Source: Corticium candelabrum (Eukaryota > Porifera > Homoscleromorpha > Homosclerophorida > Plakinidae). Taken from it: 64,000 nucleotides of DNA. Below the pieces are notes generated by a model. It was not told the DNA's origin. It was given only the letters and a program-made list of their open reading frames with translations, and did not search any database. Position 1 is the first letter of the stretch, and every line of letters begins with the position of its first letter. A program made the translations under genes and the position numbers. The DNA is taken from the NCBI RefSeq assembly GCF_963422355.1, contig NC_085086.1, positions 9,314,936 to 9,378,935 of the forward strand, in the 5' to 3' direction. Positions 33,750 to 45,114 of the stretch are shown in pieces.

Positions 33750-34767
33750 GTAAGCCGCGTCGAGTAGCTGGCACGCCTTCAAGCACACCTAGACAGCATG
33801 TACTGTCGGACTGAGTGTGATGTGTTCAGTTTAGAAAATGTAGTGTCGAATTAACTAACTTAGGTATTCCGTTGTTTACACTTACGCTTCTACTCTGAAC
33901 GGTAACAAAAACTCGTAAAAACCGACTTCTTTTCTAAATTTTTTTATTTTTTATTTCATATTTTTAATTGTTACTAGCATTCTTATTTAAAATTTCTGTG
34001 TTTATTAAATTTTAAATTTTAATTTTTTGTAATTTTTTTTTTCATCTTTTGAGGTTTGATTTTGTGATTTTTAGATTGATCTTTTAAAGTTTGATTTTTA
34101 GGCACCTGTGAGCTCAAGACTAGAAACTTGAACGCACAGTTCGCTTTTCTATTTCTAACATGAATTGAAAATAGAAAATAGAAAATAGAAAAGAGAAATT
34201 GAAATGACAGCAGACACTAGAAACAGCGGTGGTGTCAGCGCGAGTCTCAGCGGGACTTCCATTCGTACGCGTGTCTCAGGAGATCACATTTCCAACACAC
34301 AAGCAGGTGTTTGTTATAATTACCTTCGGTCACGTGCCAACACGTAGACAGCTTGACTACTCCATCTGACACACAACGCTGTGCCAGTGAATTCCACGGT
34401 TCCTAGCTGTGTACGTACGTGCATTGTACACAAAACGCTACCTTTACAGTATATGAACCGGTTGGAGAGGGAAATGCTATGTTAGATAGGCTCCCCATTA
34501 GCGGATCGCCGAGTTGGCAACTGTGGTGACGAAGTATTACAGAAAGACGTTTGTCGTCTAGGAATAATCAAGACACAATTAAAACATCAAAACTGTCAAC
34601 CTACTACTATTATTTAAGTAGCAGACTGCGCGCTTTCAAAGGGACACTCTAGATATAGTACACGGTACCGGTACCGTATACAAGAGTGGGCGTGATTCTC
34701 TACAGGAGGTCACATTTCTCATTTGCATGACGTCGTCCAACGCAGCAAGCAAACAGACATGCATGTC

Positions 34768-35990
34768 CATCGTCAACGCCTTCTGAACTCTAGTTGAAGT
34801 CAACTCAACTGAACTCTATTTGCTCAACTCAACTCAATTAATTAAGTCAACTAGCTAACGTAGAACAGTGTGCGGTTACAACTGAAGGAATATGGTCATA
34901 GCTATTCAGTTACAGCTAGAGCTAGTTGTAATAGGTAGACTACTATGTCAATGCTAGACATAACTACTAGACTCAATAGTTTTAGACAATGATTGTAGAT
35001 CGAGTTCTATCGTATCACTCGATGATCTCTGTGCTGTTATTGTCGGCGCGTACGTTCACATCTTCAGTCAAGCTGCGTGACGAGGAGGCACCGGCACCCT
35101 GGGTTGTGGCAGATGGAAACACGATTGGTAGTTCCGTGTCCGATGAATTGTCATCGTCAGCTACGTCGTTCCCAAGTTCATTTCGCATTTCTTTCTGAAC
35201 TCTTTCATGTCGTCGAAATCGCGAAGAGACAGCGGACGTTAGTCGTCTGACCACGTAGCCTTGCAAAGTGGGCAACGCCAGTATTGAGAAGTGCAACGTT
35301 CGCAGCCGAGCCATTGTCGTCAGCAAATAGACACTGTTGTCGGACTTCTGCTGAGAAGGTGGCAAACCTTGCAACGCATCATTCTTGATGTTATTGTCGC
35401 TGCTTACGATTTAGTGCGTCATTTCGATGGCAACCGATGGCGAGTCACTTGCTCCATCTTGTCTTCGATGTTCTCGAGTCGCTCGTGTACTCGTTCGAAC
35501 CTGGACTCCAGGCGGCCGAGTTAGCGCGTCTTCTACTTTTCCGTCGATCTTGAAAAGGATATCCATATCCAGAGATAAGGCATGAGTGCCTGCGCTTAAA
35601 GACTGCAGCTGACCGTAAGCACACACTGTTGACGAGGCGGTGGCCGATGAAGCTCGTTTTCCTTTTGATCGGAGCCGTCTCTCGCATAGAATCGAGGTAG
35701 CACTTCAGTGAGTCATAGTCCTACTGGAGTACCGCACAGATTCTTCGAGACGTTGCCTTCCAAAAGTTTACGTCTGCATGCAACCAAAGCAACTAGGTTA
35801 ATTGGTTAATTAAGACGTAAACGTATATACATACCAGCTAGAGTGCATGTATGCTTGGTAGTGCATTTGAGCATGCAATTCTTTAGGTTGATCGACATGT
35901 TCTTGCACAGACAAATTGAAGAAGACCGCGCTGCATCTGCAGAGACTCCTATATGAAAACATAGTCATGTACACTGTGCATGCATGGATG
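34768..35990. repeat. Direct duplication, copy A
   Basis: About 1.2 kb, starting TCCATCGTCAACGCCTTCTG and strongly similar to 41648-42850 in the same orientation. It covers the 3' half of the RING-finger gene on the minus strand plus its intron. Similarity ends near 35990. Confidence 0.85.
35012..35773 (-). pseudogene. RING-finger gene copy A (minus strand), decayed
   Basis: Read right to left from an acceptor at 35773 (GCATGCAG|AC): DVNFWKA, then an acidic segment with FKIDGKVEDAL, a charged coiled-coil-like stretch (FERVHERLENIEDKMEQV), and a RING-type cluster CKVCHLL, RQWLGCERC, CPLCKATWSDD. A Ser/Thr- and acid-rich tail ends at 35015. Lesions: TAG after AVLQ, a frameshift after PIKRK, a frame change before the coiled coil, TGA at a RING cysteine and TAA after WSDD. 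RING domains normally recruit E2 enzymes for ubiquitin transfer. The first exon present in copy B is absent here. Confidence 0.6.
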
Positions 35991-36311
35991 TGAGAGAGCA
36001 GTCGACCTGTCCAATTACTACTGAGCCGTTTTTTGGACTATCCAGAGCTGCAATGCTATTTGTTTTGACGTTTATTGTTAGACACGCATGGGGTTAGCTA
36101 ACCCTTCAACCAGACCACCAGACTAGAGGCCACTCCTACCTGCAGGTACATGTGATGTATGTGTCTGCTTGACCCTAACCCTATAGAAATAATGTCTTAT
36201 GGACCCTAGCTTGTGTGCATATAACTGTATGAGAAAGATGTAAAGCGACTATATGATATGATATGTGATTAGAATGGTTTCTTCATGCATAATTAATGTC
36301 ATTTTTGTTAG

Positions 36312-38422
36312 ATGGTTCCATACAGACGTCAATGACTGCTTGCATGGAAGTAAAGAACAAGCATGCACACCTAGAGTATGCCAGTGATAGTTGCTGTAGC
36401 TCTTTTCTTGCAATGGAACCAGAAGAACTTACGGCTATACAGACAGCAGACAGCGAAATGGTAAGTGTATGAGTGATTTGATCTAGCTTGATTGCTTTCT
36501 GTATATAGCTAGTCACAGGCAGGTTTTAGATCAGTTATATCTAGTGTGTAGATAATGCATGCATTTTTGGGTGTTTAGTTGACAAAGAAACTTAAATTTT
36601 AATTTTATTTGAAGATGAATAATGTTGGGACACAAAAACCACATATGAAGGACGGGGAAGGATTGGAGCGTGCTGCTCATGACAGTAACATTGCTGGTAT
36701 AAATTGAGCTGATTGTTTGCCTTATTGCAACATAGTTTCCACATTGTGATGTGCATGCAGTTACAATGAACTCAGAAATTTCTGGAATTTCTCAGTTGGT
36801 TCAGCTATTCCCTAATCACCAAGTGTCATATCTTGAAGAAGTTCTCATTAGCTGTAATCTCAACCCAGACATGGCTGCTTTAGCCATTCTAGATCAGAGT
36901 GTTGAGGTGAATACAATTAAAAGCTTATGAATTGTAGTTGTATTTTAATTAATGGCAGAACTAACATTGTTTACATACTTTAAATCAGTGCGAGTTGTAT
37001 AGTTACTAGAGTTAGTCTGGATTTTAGGTGTCTAAAAACACGTGCACAACACAACACAACACAAGATGTGCTGCAGCAAAATGCTCAACAGGTATGATTT
37101 AGATCTAGTGCTGTCAGTGACATATTTGCGTGCATATATTGAACTTCTATAGTATTTCTCACTTAATTATTCGATTCAAGCAACCAAAAATCCAAAAATC
37201 CGTATGAAAAGCATGCAAGAAGCTTGGATAATTGAATATGCCTGTCTTGGATAATTGGTTGCCTGAATCAGATAATTGAGCGGGAAATACTACAGTACAT
37301 TTGTATGCTGCATTCATTATAGTTGAAGATATAATTGATTTGATACGTGGAGGTGCAGAATTTGAAATCCACAACAGTGAAGTATGCAAATTGCTACTTA
37401 AATATGCATATGCCCTTCAGATACAAGGTGCTCGATAAAATTTTAACTATTTTTATTCTTATTTGTATAGCCTAGAGAAAACAGTCATCTCAATCAACCT
37501 AATCTTGCTCAACTTCTTTCATCTGTGAGGGTACAACACGAATTTCCTTCTATGAGACTCACTGTCTCAAGAGAGACTGTTTCAGTGATGCTATAGCCTT
37601 CTTCAAGTCCGGGAAATATGACTGGAAGAGAGATTTTTGTGTAACATTTGAAGGAGAACCTGCAGTAGATGGCAGTGGTCTTCGTAAAGAGCTTTTCACA
37701 CTCCTGCTTCAGCAGATGACAACATCTGCTGCTCCAGTAAGGCTTTTTGATGGGCCTCTTGACAGGTACCTTCCCATTCACAACATAGATGCTTTGTTGG
37801 GTGGTCTTTTTAAGGTGGCAGGGCAGATAATTGCTGCTTCAGCATTTCAAGGAGGACCAAAGTTTTCGTGTCTTTCTCCAGCGCTGTATGCATACTTGAC
37901 TACATCATCACTAGACAAAGCATTGGACATTATGAGCACATCAGATCTTCCCGACATTTGTTTGGCTGAGACACTAGAAACGGTATATTCTGACTGTTAT
38001 AGCTGCTGTCGATATTGTACATATTGCCTGAATATTGTACGCACATTAATTTTTTTGTGTTTTTAGCTCATTGAAGCAGAAGATAACACAGCTGAATTCT
38101 GCATGTCATCAGGAATGCTAGTGGACCACCTGGTAACAGCTGGGTTTACTCAGCGTCTGACTGCAACAAACAAAACAGATGCTGTTATGAAAATTCTTAT
38201 ACATGAAATGACCATAAGCCGCAAGTCTGAAATAGACCAGCTGGCTTCAGGACAAGCTTTGTATTAGATCTAGCAATCAAATATCCAGAAGTTTGCGACT
38301 TTTGTTGACAGCTTCAACTCCAGAGCATCTTACAAGTAATAACTTTCTGGACTTGTTTCAGTTTGAAGATACTATTCCAACACATATCAAAGAGTATTTT
38401 ATTCGATATGTTGCAAATGCAG
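36312..38422 (+). pseudogene. CUE-HECT E3 ubiquitin ligase, frameshifted and truncated
   Basis: Open exons in matching phases at 36312-36460, 36615-36696, 36761-36906, 37028-37091 and 37323-37380, then HECT exons 37471-37982 and 38067-38422. The third exon holds a CUE-like ubiquitin-binding motif (QLFPNHQVSYLEEVLISC). The HECT N-lobe shows VTFEGEPAVDGSGLRKELF and FDGPLDRYLPIHN, close to the G2E3-like invertebrate HECT group. Lesions: a 2-nt GA gain at about 37565, TAG after SGQALY near 38266 and a further frameshift near 38310. The C-lobe with the catalytic cysteine is not found. The missing 5' end may lie upstream or be lost. Confidence 0.75.
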
Positions 38423-38744
38423 GTTAGCAAAAAAGTTATAGTTGTGAAAGGGTACACAGATGATACAAAATGTAGCATTTTGATTTTTACTTTTGACTTT
38501 ATTTCAGTTGCTTGCTTACCAGACGTTTCCTCTTGCTGAAGTCTCTTGTTATATTGAATTTGTTATTATATCATTGCATGTATAGTCATTACATGTAATT
38601 GTTGAAGGGTAACTGACATGAAAAAATCAAAAATTATTTTATTGCATTTCTCGTTTGTTCTTAATGTTTTTATGCCCCCAAAATTAAAAGTTTAATTTTT
38701 GAAGCTACATTCGTGAAGATATCGAGGCGTAAGCGTACCCGCCG
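38423..38744. other. Intergenic, nothing recognised
   Basis: AT-rich DNA downstream of the HECT remnant. No continuation of the HECT C-lobe was found on either strand. Confidence 0.5.
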
Positions 38745-38772
38745 TGACGTCACAAGAGGAACGGAAGTGGCT
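38738..38772 (+). promoter_or_regulatory. CRE plus ETS-like promoter elements
   Basis: GTGACGTCAC is a full palindromic CRE site, followed by GGAACGGAAGTGG, containing an ETS core GGAAG. An ATG lies about 25-30 bp downstream (38796). The combination is typical of ubiquitously active, TATA-less promoters in animals. Confidence 0.4.
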
Positions 38773-38795
38773 AGAGCGCATGCTGGCAATAGAAA

Positions 38796-39208
38796 ATGTC
38801 TGACAAGATAGTACACCTCTGGTTGCCTGCTGGCTGCAGTAATGTGCTCAGAAAGAAAGGATGGGCTTTGATTCGCTTCTTCAGTAATACCAAGATGTCA
38901 AAGAAATGAGCAGCGCGAGGAAACAAGCTAGAAATTGGTGGGACGGGCTAACCGCACGTTCGGACCCGTCTAGTGCGTATTCTCAGCCGGAATCTTTCGA
39001 AACGGAGGATGACATTAGTGAGTCACTTACTGTGAGGCTTTGGGCTATTACCCAAGGTAAAAGGAGACTGAAGCCTGAAGCATCAAGCTGCGCTGGTGAT
39101 TTGTGTACTAGGAAGCCATTGAGAGGATTACATCGTGACAATGTGAGAAAGTCAACAAATACAGAAGGGGAGAAAAGACTGAAAGAAAGCGTGAGAAATG
39201 AAGGGTAA
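38796..39208 (+). pseudogene. Possible THAP-like zinc-finger gene fragment
   Basis: From ATG 38796 a 37-codon frame reads AGCSNVLRKKGWALIRFF, like the N-terminal C-x-x-GC-N...F-R-F pattern of THAP DNA-binding domains. It ends in TGA at 38909. An overlapping frame, 38906-39208, continues with a basic W-rich start (ARKQARNWWDGL) and an E/R-rich tail, and its end (GAAGG|GTAAGT) could be a splice donor. Some THAP cysteines and the AVPTIF box are not seen, so the identification is tentative. Confidence 0.33.
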
Positions 39209-40637
39209 GTCATGTAGAAATCATCAACTCACAAGACTCCGTGTGCTGGATCTGGGTTGGAGAGAACATGAGTTGTACTGTCATACATACTCACTAATTA
39301 ATTGAATCATGAATTGATACCAGAAATCCAGATCTAACTGGCTTCTTCTCATCTTTTTATTTTAAACAAACGAATATTTGAGAATTAGTCAATTACCCAT
39401 GGTCAGAGCAAACAAGATTATGAAATCTCTCTTAATTAATTAAACCGACTCTAATTTATGAGGATGTTGGAAACTGCTGTAAATAGATGGGTGCATGGGA
39501 GGATTGTTAATAATTGATTACAATCTTCAGAAGTTTCAATCAACTCTCACAACCTACAAACAAAAATAACACCATTCACTGGTAGTTCCAGTGACAATTA
39601 TGTTTCACATGAAAAAACCTAACCATATAATTATTGATGGCTTTCTTTTACTTGAGATACTCTATAATGTCTCATAGTGCCTTCTGACGTTTAATTTGTG
39701 ACCTCATGGAATTTTCATTTTATACAAAGCAGCCAACAACAATCTGTAAAAGCAACATTACTTTTATAAATAACTTGATATTGTATTGCATGCGTGCTAG
39801 CAGTTTTAAATAACAAAGCTACTGTGTGAAGTACAACAGAAAATAAAAAGAGCCATTTTGCCAAGACATTGTAAGTACATAGACAGTAATTCTAAACAAC
39901 CAGAAACACACCACCACTACCAACAACAATAGTTTAAATAGTTAATATTAATATCTCTATCTATAATAGCTATTTTGGATCTCACCTTAGCTGTAGAGTG
40001 CTACTGAATTACAATGTCTTCAAGTAGCTGGTAGAGATGGCTTTCAATCGAATTAGTTCTCATCCAAATTGTATTTCTATTGATGATATGAGTTGTTCCA
40101 GACAAATACTAGGCTAGGTTTGAATTTGATCTTCTTGCATTAGCACGGCTCGTAGTATCTGAATTCGGTCCCTAAGTTTGGGTATATCTGATCACTACAA
40201 TTTGGTATCTGCAGTCTATGCTCTAGCTCTAGCTGCTGCATTCCTCTAGTATATATAGAATTATATTATGTGCCAACGCGACCGACCGGAAGATGCGTCA
40301 TTCTATAAACGTCCGTCACGGAAGTAGACCTAGACGTTCGTCATAAATTAAAGTTGCGTTTATTATTGAATTCGGCGTAGACGACGACCAGGACGACGTG
40401 TACGTTGTAGATGTATCTGCAGATGGCTATGATTCGGGACAAGAAGATGTGTACACACCAGATACGGGCCAGCAAGACCGATGCCTCATCAGCGCAGATG
40501 AAGCTGACCGACGACATCCAGTAACATATCAAATCACGCAATGAATGTGTATATAATTGAATAAAGATGTATGAAATTGATATTAATACAATAATAGGTC
40601 CTTATTTACTTTGCTGAACTTTGATATGCCTAAGCTG
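39209..40637. other. Intergenic, nothing recognised
   Basis: AT-rich, with scattered short ORFs that show no composition or motif of real genes on either strand. Confidence 0.55.
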
Positions 40638-40640
40638 TCA

Positions 40641-40677
40641 CCGAATTTTGACTCGCGCCATGTGGGTCAAAATTCGG
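40641..40677. repeat. Perfect 12-bp hairpin
   Basis: CCGAATTTTGAC at 40641-40652 pairs with GTCAAAATTCGG at 40666-40677 around a 13-nt loop. It sits at the edge of the CGCCGAATG minisatellite. Confidence 0.85.
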
Positions 40678-40806
40678 CGATAGCTGTCGCCGAATGACAT
40701 AGTCGTCGCCGAATGATGTCTAGTAGCTGTCGCCGAATGACATCTAGTAGCTGTCGGCGAACGACATAGTCGTCGCCGAATGATCTCTATTAGCTGTCGC
40801 CGAATA
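40675..40806. repeat. Degenerate GTCGCCGAATGA minisatellite
   Basis: Seven or so copies of a 16-22-bp unit based on GTCGCCGAATGACAT, alternating AGTC and TAGCT spacers. The unit shares CCGAAT with the adjoining hairpin. Confidence 0.85.
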
Positions 40807-40993
40807 CCGTTATTTTGACACACATGGCGCGCCATAAGCACGAGACGACAAAACATGAGCATAAGAACACACAACAGCTCCGGCAGACAGGGCAAACAGG
40901 GCGACTGATCGACACTCGTAAGTTACGTCTAGGCTGCCGTCGACGCCCTGAGTGCTGTGTAAGTACACATAGAAGTCACACATTCGCAGAGAC

Positions 40994-41401
40994 ATGACTG
41001 CGTCGCTCACAAGACAACACAATTCGCAAGAAGACGAAGAGAAGGAAATTCCAGCCAGTTTACATAAAGATAAGTACCCACTCAGTGCCAGACACACCCG
41101 GTCTTTAGTTGACAGTTTATCGTACAAGCGGCAACACGAAGACATCAAAGCAACTGCACCAGACCCACCTCGCCTACCGAAAATAGAAAAGAGGAGGGGC
41201 TGGCTACGCGAGACTAGGCCTAGGCTAGTGCTTGCTCAACCTCATAATGCTAAAGATAGGCAACTGAACTTGCGTGAAGTTTGCACAATGCTAATGCCTC
41301 GCAGTTCGGTCCAATATCAAAATGAATTATACGTAAACACATTACAGTCTTGTGTGATAATGTCTCGCGTTTCGGACCATTATGTTAGTGCTGCGTATTA
41401 G
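40994..41401 (+). CDS. Hypothetical ORF, 135 codons
   Basis: Open from ATG 40994 to a stop at 41399-41401. The product is hydrophilic and charged (QEDEEKEIPASLHKDKYP, PPRLPKIEKRRGW). No known domain, signal peptide or membrane segment is seen. It lies between two minisatellites, and its C-terminus runs into the second. It could be a terminal exon of an unrecognised gene or chance. Confidence 0.3.
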   Translation: MTASLTRQHNSQEDEEKEIPASLHKDKYPLSARHTRSLVDSLSYKRQHEDIKATAPDPPRLPKIEKRRGWLRETRPRLVLAQPHNAKDRQLNLREVCTMLMPRSSVQYQNELYVNTLQSCVIMSRVSDHYVSAAY

Positions 41402-41600
41402 TGCTGCGCATTAGTGCTGCGTATTGGTGCGGTGCATTAGTGCTGCGTATTAGAGCTGCTTATTATATTATTGCTGCGTATTAGAGCTGCGTACTAGTGC
41501 AGTATTATTCACTAGGCATTATTCACTAGGCATTATACACAAAGCATTATACACCATGCATTATGCACAATGTTTTTTCTCATTATATTAGTGCTTAGTA
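41393..41600. repeat. ATTAGTGCTGCGT minisatellite and GCATTAT(A/T)CAC repeats
   Basis: First about eight copies of a 13-15-bp unit (TTAGTGCTGCGTA with variants), then five copies of a 13-15-bp unit based on TAGGCATTATTCAC. Confidence 0.85.
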
Positions 41601-41647
41601 TTAGTGCTGCAGCAATTGTTTTGCCATTGGTAGCACGCCATACACGT

Positions 41648-42850
41648 CCATCGTCAACGCCTTCTGAACTCTAGTTGAAATCAACTCAACTGAACTCTAT
41701 TTGCTCAACTCAACTCAATTAATCAACTCAACTTGCTGAGCTAACTTAGAACAGCGCGACTACAACTGAAGGAACATGGTCATAGCTAGTCAGGTACAGC
41801 TAGAGCTAGTTACTAAGTAGATTACTATATCAATGCTAAATATAACTACTACACTCAATAGTGCTAGACAATGATTGTAGATCGAGTTCTGCCGTGTCAC
41901 TCGATGATCTCTGGGTTGTCATTGTCGGCGCGTACATTCACACCTGCAGTAAAGCTGCGTGACGAGGAGGCACCGGCACTTTGGGTTGTGGCAGATGGAA
42001 ACACGATTGCTAGTTCCGTGTCCGACGAGCTGTCGTCGTGAGCTACATCGCTTCCAAGTTCAATTCGCGTTTCTTTTCTGAGCTCTTTCATGTCGTCGAA
42101 ACCGCGAAGAGACAGCGGACGTTTGTCGTCTGACCACGTAGCCTTGCAAAGTGGGCAACGCCCGCATTGAGAAGTGCAACGGTCACAGCCGAGCCATTTT
42201 CGGCATCAAATAGACACTGTTATCGGACTTCTACTGAGCAGGTGGCAAATCTTGCAACGCATCATTCTTGGTGCTATTGTCGCTGCTTACGATTTAGTGC
42301 GTCGTTTCGATGGCAACCGATGGCGAGTCACTTGCTCCATCTTGTCTTCGATATGCTTGCGTCGCTCGTGTTTTCATTCGAAGCTGGACTCCAGGCGGCC
42401 GATTAAGCGCGTCTTCTACTTCGCCGTCGATCTTGAAATGGATATCCACATCCGGAGATGAGGCATGAGTGCTCGAGCTCAAAGACTGCAGCTGGCCTTA
42501 ACCGAACGCTCTTGACGAGGCAGTGGTCGATGAAGAACGTTTTCTTTTGATCGGTGCCGTCTCTCGGATAGAATCGAGGTAGCACTTCAGTGAGTCATAG
42601 TCCGACTGGAGTACCGCACAGATTCTTTGAGACGGTGCCTTCCAAAAGTCTACGTCTGCATGCATCCAAAGCAACTAGGTTAATTAGTTAAAGCGTAAAC
42701 GTATATACATACCAGCTAGAGTGCATACATACTTGCTAGTGCATTTGAGCATGCAAGGCATATGGGTGATCGACATGTTCATGCACAGACAAATTAAAGA
42801 AGACCGCGATGCTGGAGAAACTCCTATATAAACACCTCTTCATGCATACT
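41648..42850. repeat. Direct duplication, copy B
   Basis: Partner of 34768-35990 in the same orientation, about 6.9 kb away. Point changes and small indels are spread throughout, so it is not a very recent event. Confidence 0.85.
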
Positions 42851-43434
42851 GTGCATGCATGAATGTAACGTTTAACCTACCTCTTGTTCCGTCGTCATCT
42901 GCGAACGGAAGGTCGAGGTTGTCCACTAGGATAATTCGGTCGTCACACGGAACAACACCTTGAGCTTCGAAGTGAATCTGAACTAAGTCAGTAATATGTA
43001 GTAGGATGACGTCACTTTCGGCAAAGCGAACGTAAATCTGCTAGCGTACTTCCATAGACCACAGGTCAACACTTTTCTTGATTTCTCTGACTGCATATTG
43101 CGACCGCGCTTTTTTGCTGCTCGGCGCTACCAATCTAAACGCAGACCAAGAGGAAGACGACACCGGCGTCCAGAAAGTTCCGGGTGCTGGAGCTGTTGCG
43201 GTCCTAGCAGTATGGCGACTTGCTTCACTGGCTACATCTACAACTGGCTGCAGCTGTAGGCAACGACTGTGCGAAAACGACGAGTCATTGGACACATTCG
43301 ACTCTTCCAAGAGCGGGTCGCCGTGAAGTTGATAGTGACGACCAGCCGAGAGTCCATCGAATCGACCTCCAGTCAGAGGAAATATTGCCGCCTCGTCGTC
43401 ATCCTTTCTTTTCAGGTAAATGACTTCTGCCTAT
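41897..43434 (-). pseudogene. RING-finger gene copy B (minus strand), decayed
   Basis: Exon 1 is about 43434-42881 on the minus strand and ends in the donor AGAG|GTAGGT. It encodes an N-terminal region ending IYVRFAESDVILLHITDLVQ and is open except for one TAG after WSMEVR (43041-43043). Exon 2 starts at 42655 (GCATGCAG|AC, phase 1) with DVDFWKAPSQRICAVLQSDY. It then carries a TAA after SRAFG, a frame change, a TGA inside the coiled coil, and a TGA next to the RING cysteine at CRKWLGCDRC. After that an open stretch runs through CGRCPLCKATWSDDKRPLSL to the stop near 41897. Together with copy A it defines a RING-type E3-like gene of unknown subfamily. Confidence 0.6.
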
Positions 43435-43617
43435 ACAGTGACATGCAACACTGAATTCTGTCGATCACCTTAATTAATTAGTTAACATGGTATGATTGTT
43501 TTAACATCTAAAGCTTTTTGCACCGTGTACAACTTAACTTGCCTTGAAAACTCGAGATACCCGCAAAACTGCTCACGTCAGACAATTTCATTGGTAGCTC
43601 TTGCTTTCCTCAACAGA

Positions 43618-43800
43618 TTGACAGACAGAGAGACAGGCAGACAGATGGACGGACAGACAAGCAGATCGACAGAGGTACAGACAAATACACAGACAGAGCG
43701 ACCGACAGAGGGTCAGTCAAATAGACAGACAGACAGATCGACAGATCGACAGAAAGACAGACAGACAAACACACGGACAGACAAACATACAAACATGACA
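43618..43800. repeat. (CAGA)n-type imperfect tetranucleotide repeat
   Basis: ACAGACAGA-rich on the + strand with many substitutions. The ORFs across it are repeat artefacts. Confidence 0.9.
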
Positions 43801-44069
43801 CCGGAAGATAAACAGAGAGCAAAGACGGAAACGATCTGATCTGCGGAAACTTGACATAGTAGATATGTAGACAAATGTGAAGAAGAGAGACACCACACCG
43901 CGAAGAGAACAATAGTTGATGGTAAAGATATATAATGAGCAACGTTTCAGTAAAAACCTTCTGGCTTAACGTATGGCTAAGATGTTTACAAATTTCAAAC
44001 AGTAGGTGTTAATATTGATATCGATAATGTTGATATCAAAACCAGATATTTACTAAAGTGTGTCTGATT

Positions 44070-44440
44070 TTATATTTAATCAATATGGGTCGAAGGTCAC
44101 TAGTTTCATGATCCATTCGGATTCTCTGCACTTGCGGGATAGGTCGTCATTCAATCCCACATAGTCAATGATGGTGACTTTAATATCCTCTTCAGAGTGC
44201 TATGGTTTGTTGAAATGTCGTCCTACCGGTTCGCCTTCCAGTCATTGTTTGTTACGTCTGCTCTGTGATTGTTTATTCGTTGATGGAGGCAATGTCCCGT
44301 CTCTCCGACATATTGCATGCCACACTTCGTACACTGTATCAAGTATATCACGTTGCTTGTTTTACAGTTGTACGAGCCTTTGATTTTGTAGGTCTTCTTT
44401 GTTGTGTTGCTTGTGAATGTATCGGATGTTGTCATATTGA
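44070..44440 (-). mobile_element. Penelope-like element, GIY-YIG endonuclease fragment
   Basis: The minus strand encodes NVIYLIQCTKCGMQYVGET followed by L-x2-R-I-N-N-H-R-A-D-V, the hallmark of GIY-YIG endonucleases at the C-terminus of Penelope-like retroelements. After a one-base frameshift at about 44222 it continues HFNKP, stop, HSEEDIKVTIIDYV and ESEWIMKLVTF. The reverse transcriptase is absent, so this is a dead 3' fragment. Confidence 0.8.
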
Positions 44441-44444
44441 GCCA

Positions 44445-44625
44445 CATACATACATGCATACATACATACATTCAGACAGACAGACAGGCAGACAAACAGA
44501 CGGACAGACAATAAACACAAGAATAATAAGTGTACATATAGGTAATATGATCTAAACATACAAACAGACAGACACACAGAGAGACAGACAGACAAACAGA
44601 CAAACATCCATACATACATACATAA
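44445..44625. repeat. (CATA)n and (CAGA)n repeats
   Basis: CATACATACA followed by CAGACAGACA blocks, adjoining the Penelope fragment and repeated in simpler form at 45345-45402. Confidence 0.9.
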
Positions 44626-44748
44626 ATTTTTTGATTGTACATACGTATATACAAGAGCCCTTAAGGCCCAGGTTCGATACTGCAAGTACAATCCAAACTC
44701 AGTTACTATATGTCATCATGTTCTTCTTCGTGTTTGCTGCCTGCGAGT

Positions 44749-45114
44749 ACTGCTGCTGCTGCTGCCGCTGCTGCCGCTGCTGCCGCTGCTGCCGCTGCTG
44801 CCGCTGCTGCCGCTGCTGCCGCTGCTGCCGCTGCTGCCGCTGCTGCCGCTGCTGCCGCTGCTGCCGCTGTAGCCGCTGCTGCCGCTGCTGCCGCTGCTGC
44901 CGCTGCTGCCGCTGCTGCCGCTGCTGCCGCTGCTGCCGCTGCTGCCGCTGCTGCCGCTGCTGCCGCTGCTGCCGCTGCTGCCGCTGCTGCCGCTGCTGCC
45001 GCTGCTGCCGCTGCTGCCGCTGCTGCCGCTGCTGCCGCTGCTGCCGCCGCTGCCGCTGCTGCCGCTGCTGCCGCTGCTGCCGCTGCTGCCGCCGCTGCCG
45101 CTGCTGCTGCCTCA
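44749..45114. repeat. GC-rich 9-bp minisatellite (GCTGCTGCC)n
   Basis: About 40 near-perfect copies of a 9-mer, with one GCTGTAGCC variant at about 44867-44872 and three CCGCCG variants near the 3' end. It reads as poly-Ala in one frame of each strand, which explains the two long ORFs here. I see no gene context. Confidence 0.95.

Noticed and set aside
40675-40806. CRISPR-like repeat array
   Set aside because: Repeat units are degenerate and contiguous with no unique spacers, and the genome is eukaryotic.
40815-41148. Minus-strand 112-codon ORF
   Set aside because: It overlaps the minisatellite edge and the plus-strand ORF at 40994; no conserved motif seen.
43610-43942. Leu/Ser/Val/Cys-rich ORFs on the minus strand
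   Set aside because: They derive from the CAGA tetranucleotide repeat and have no membrane-protein logic beyond composition.
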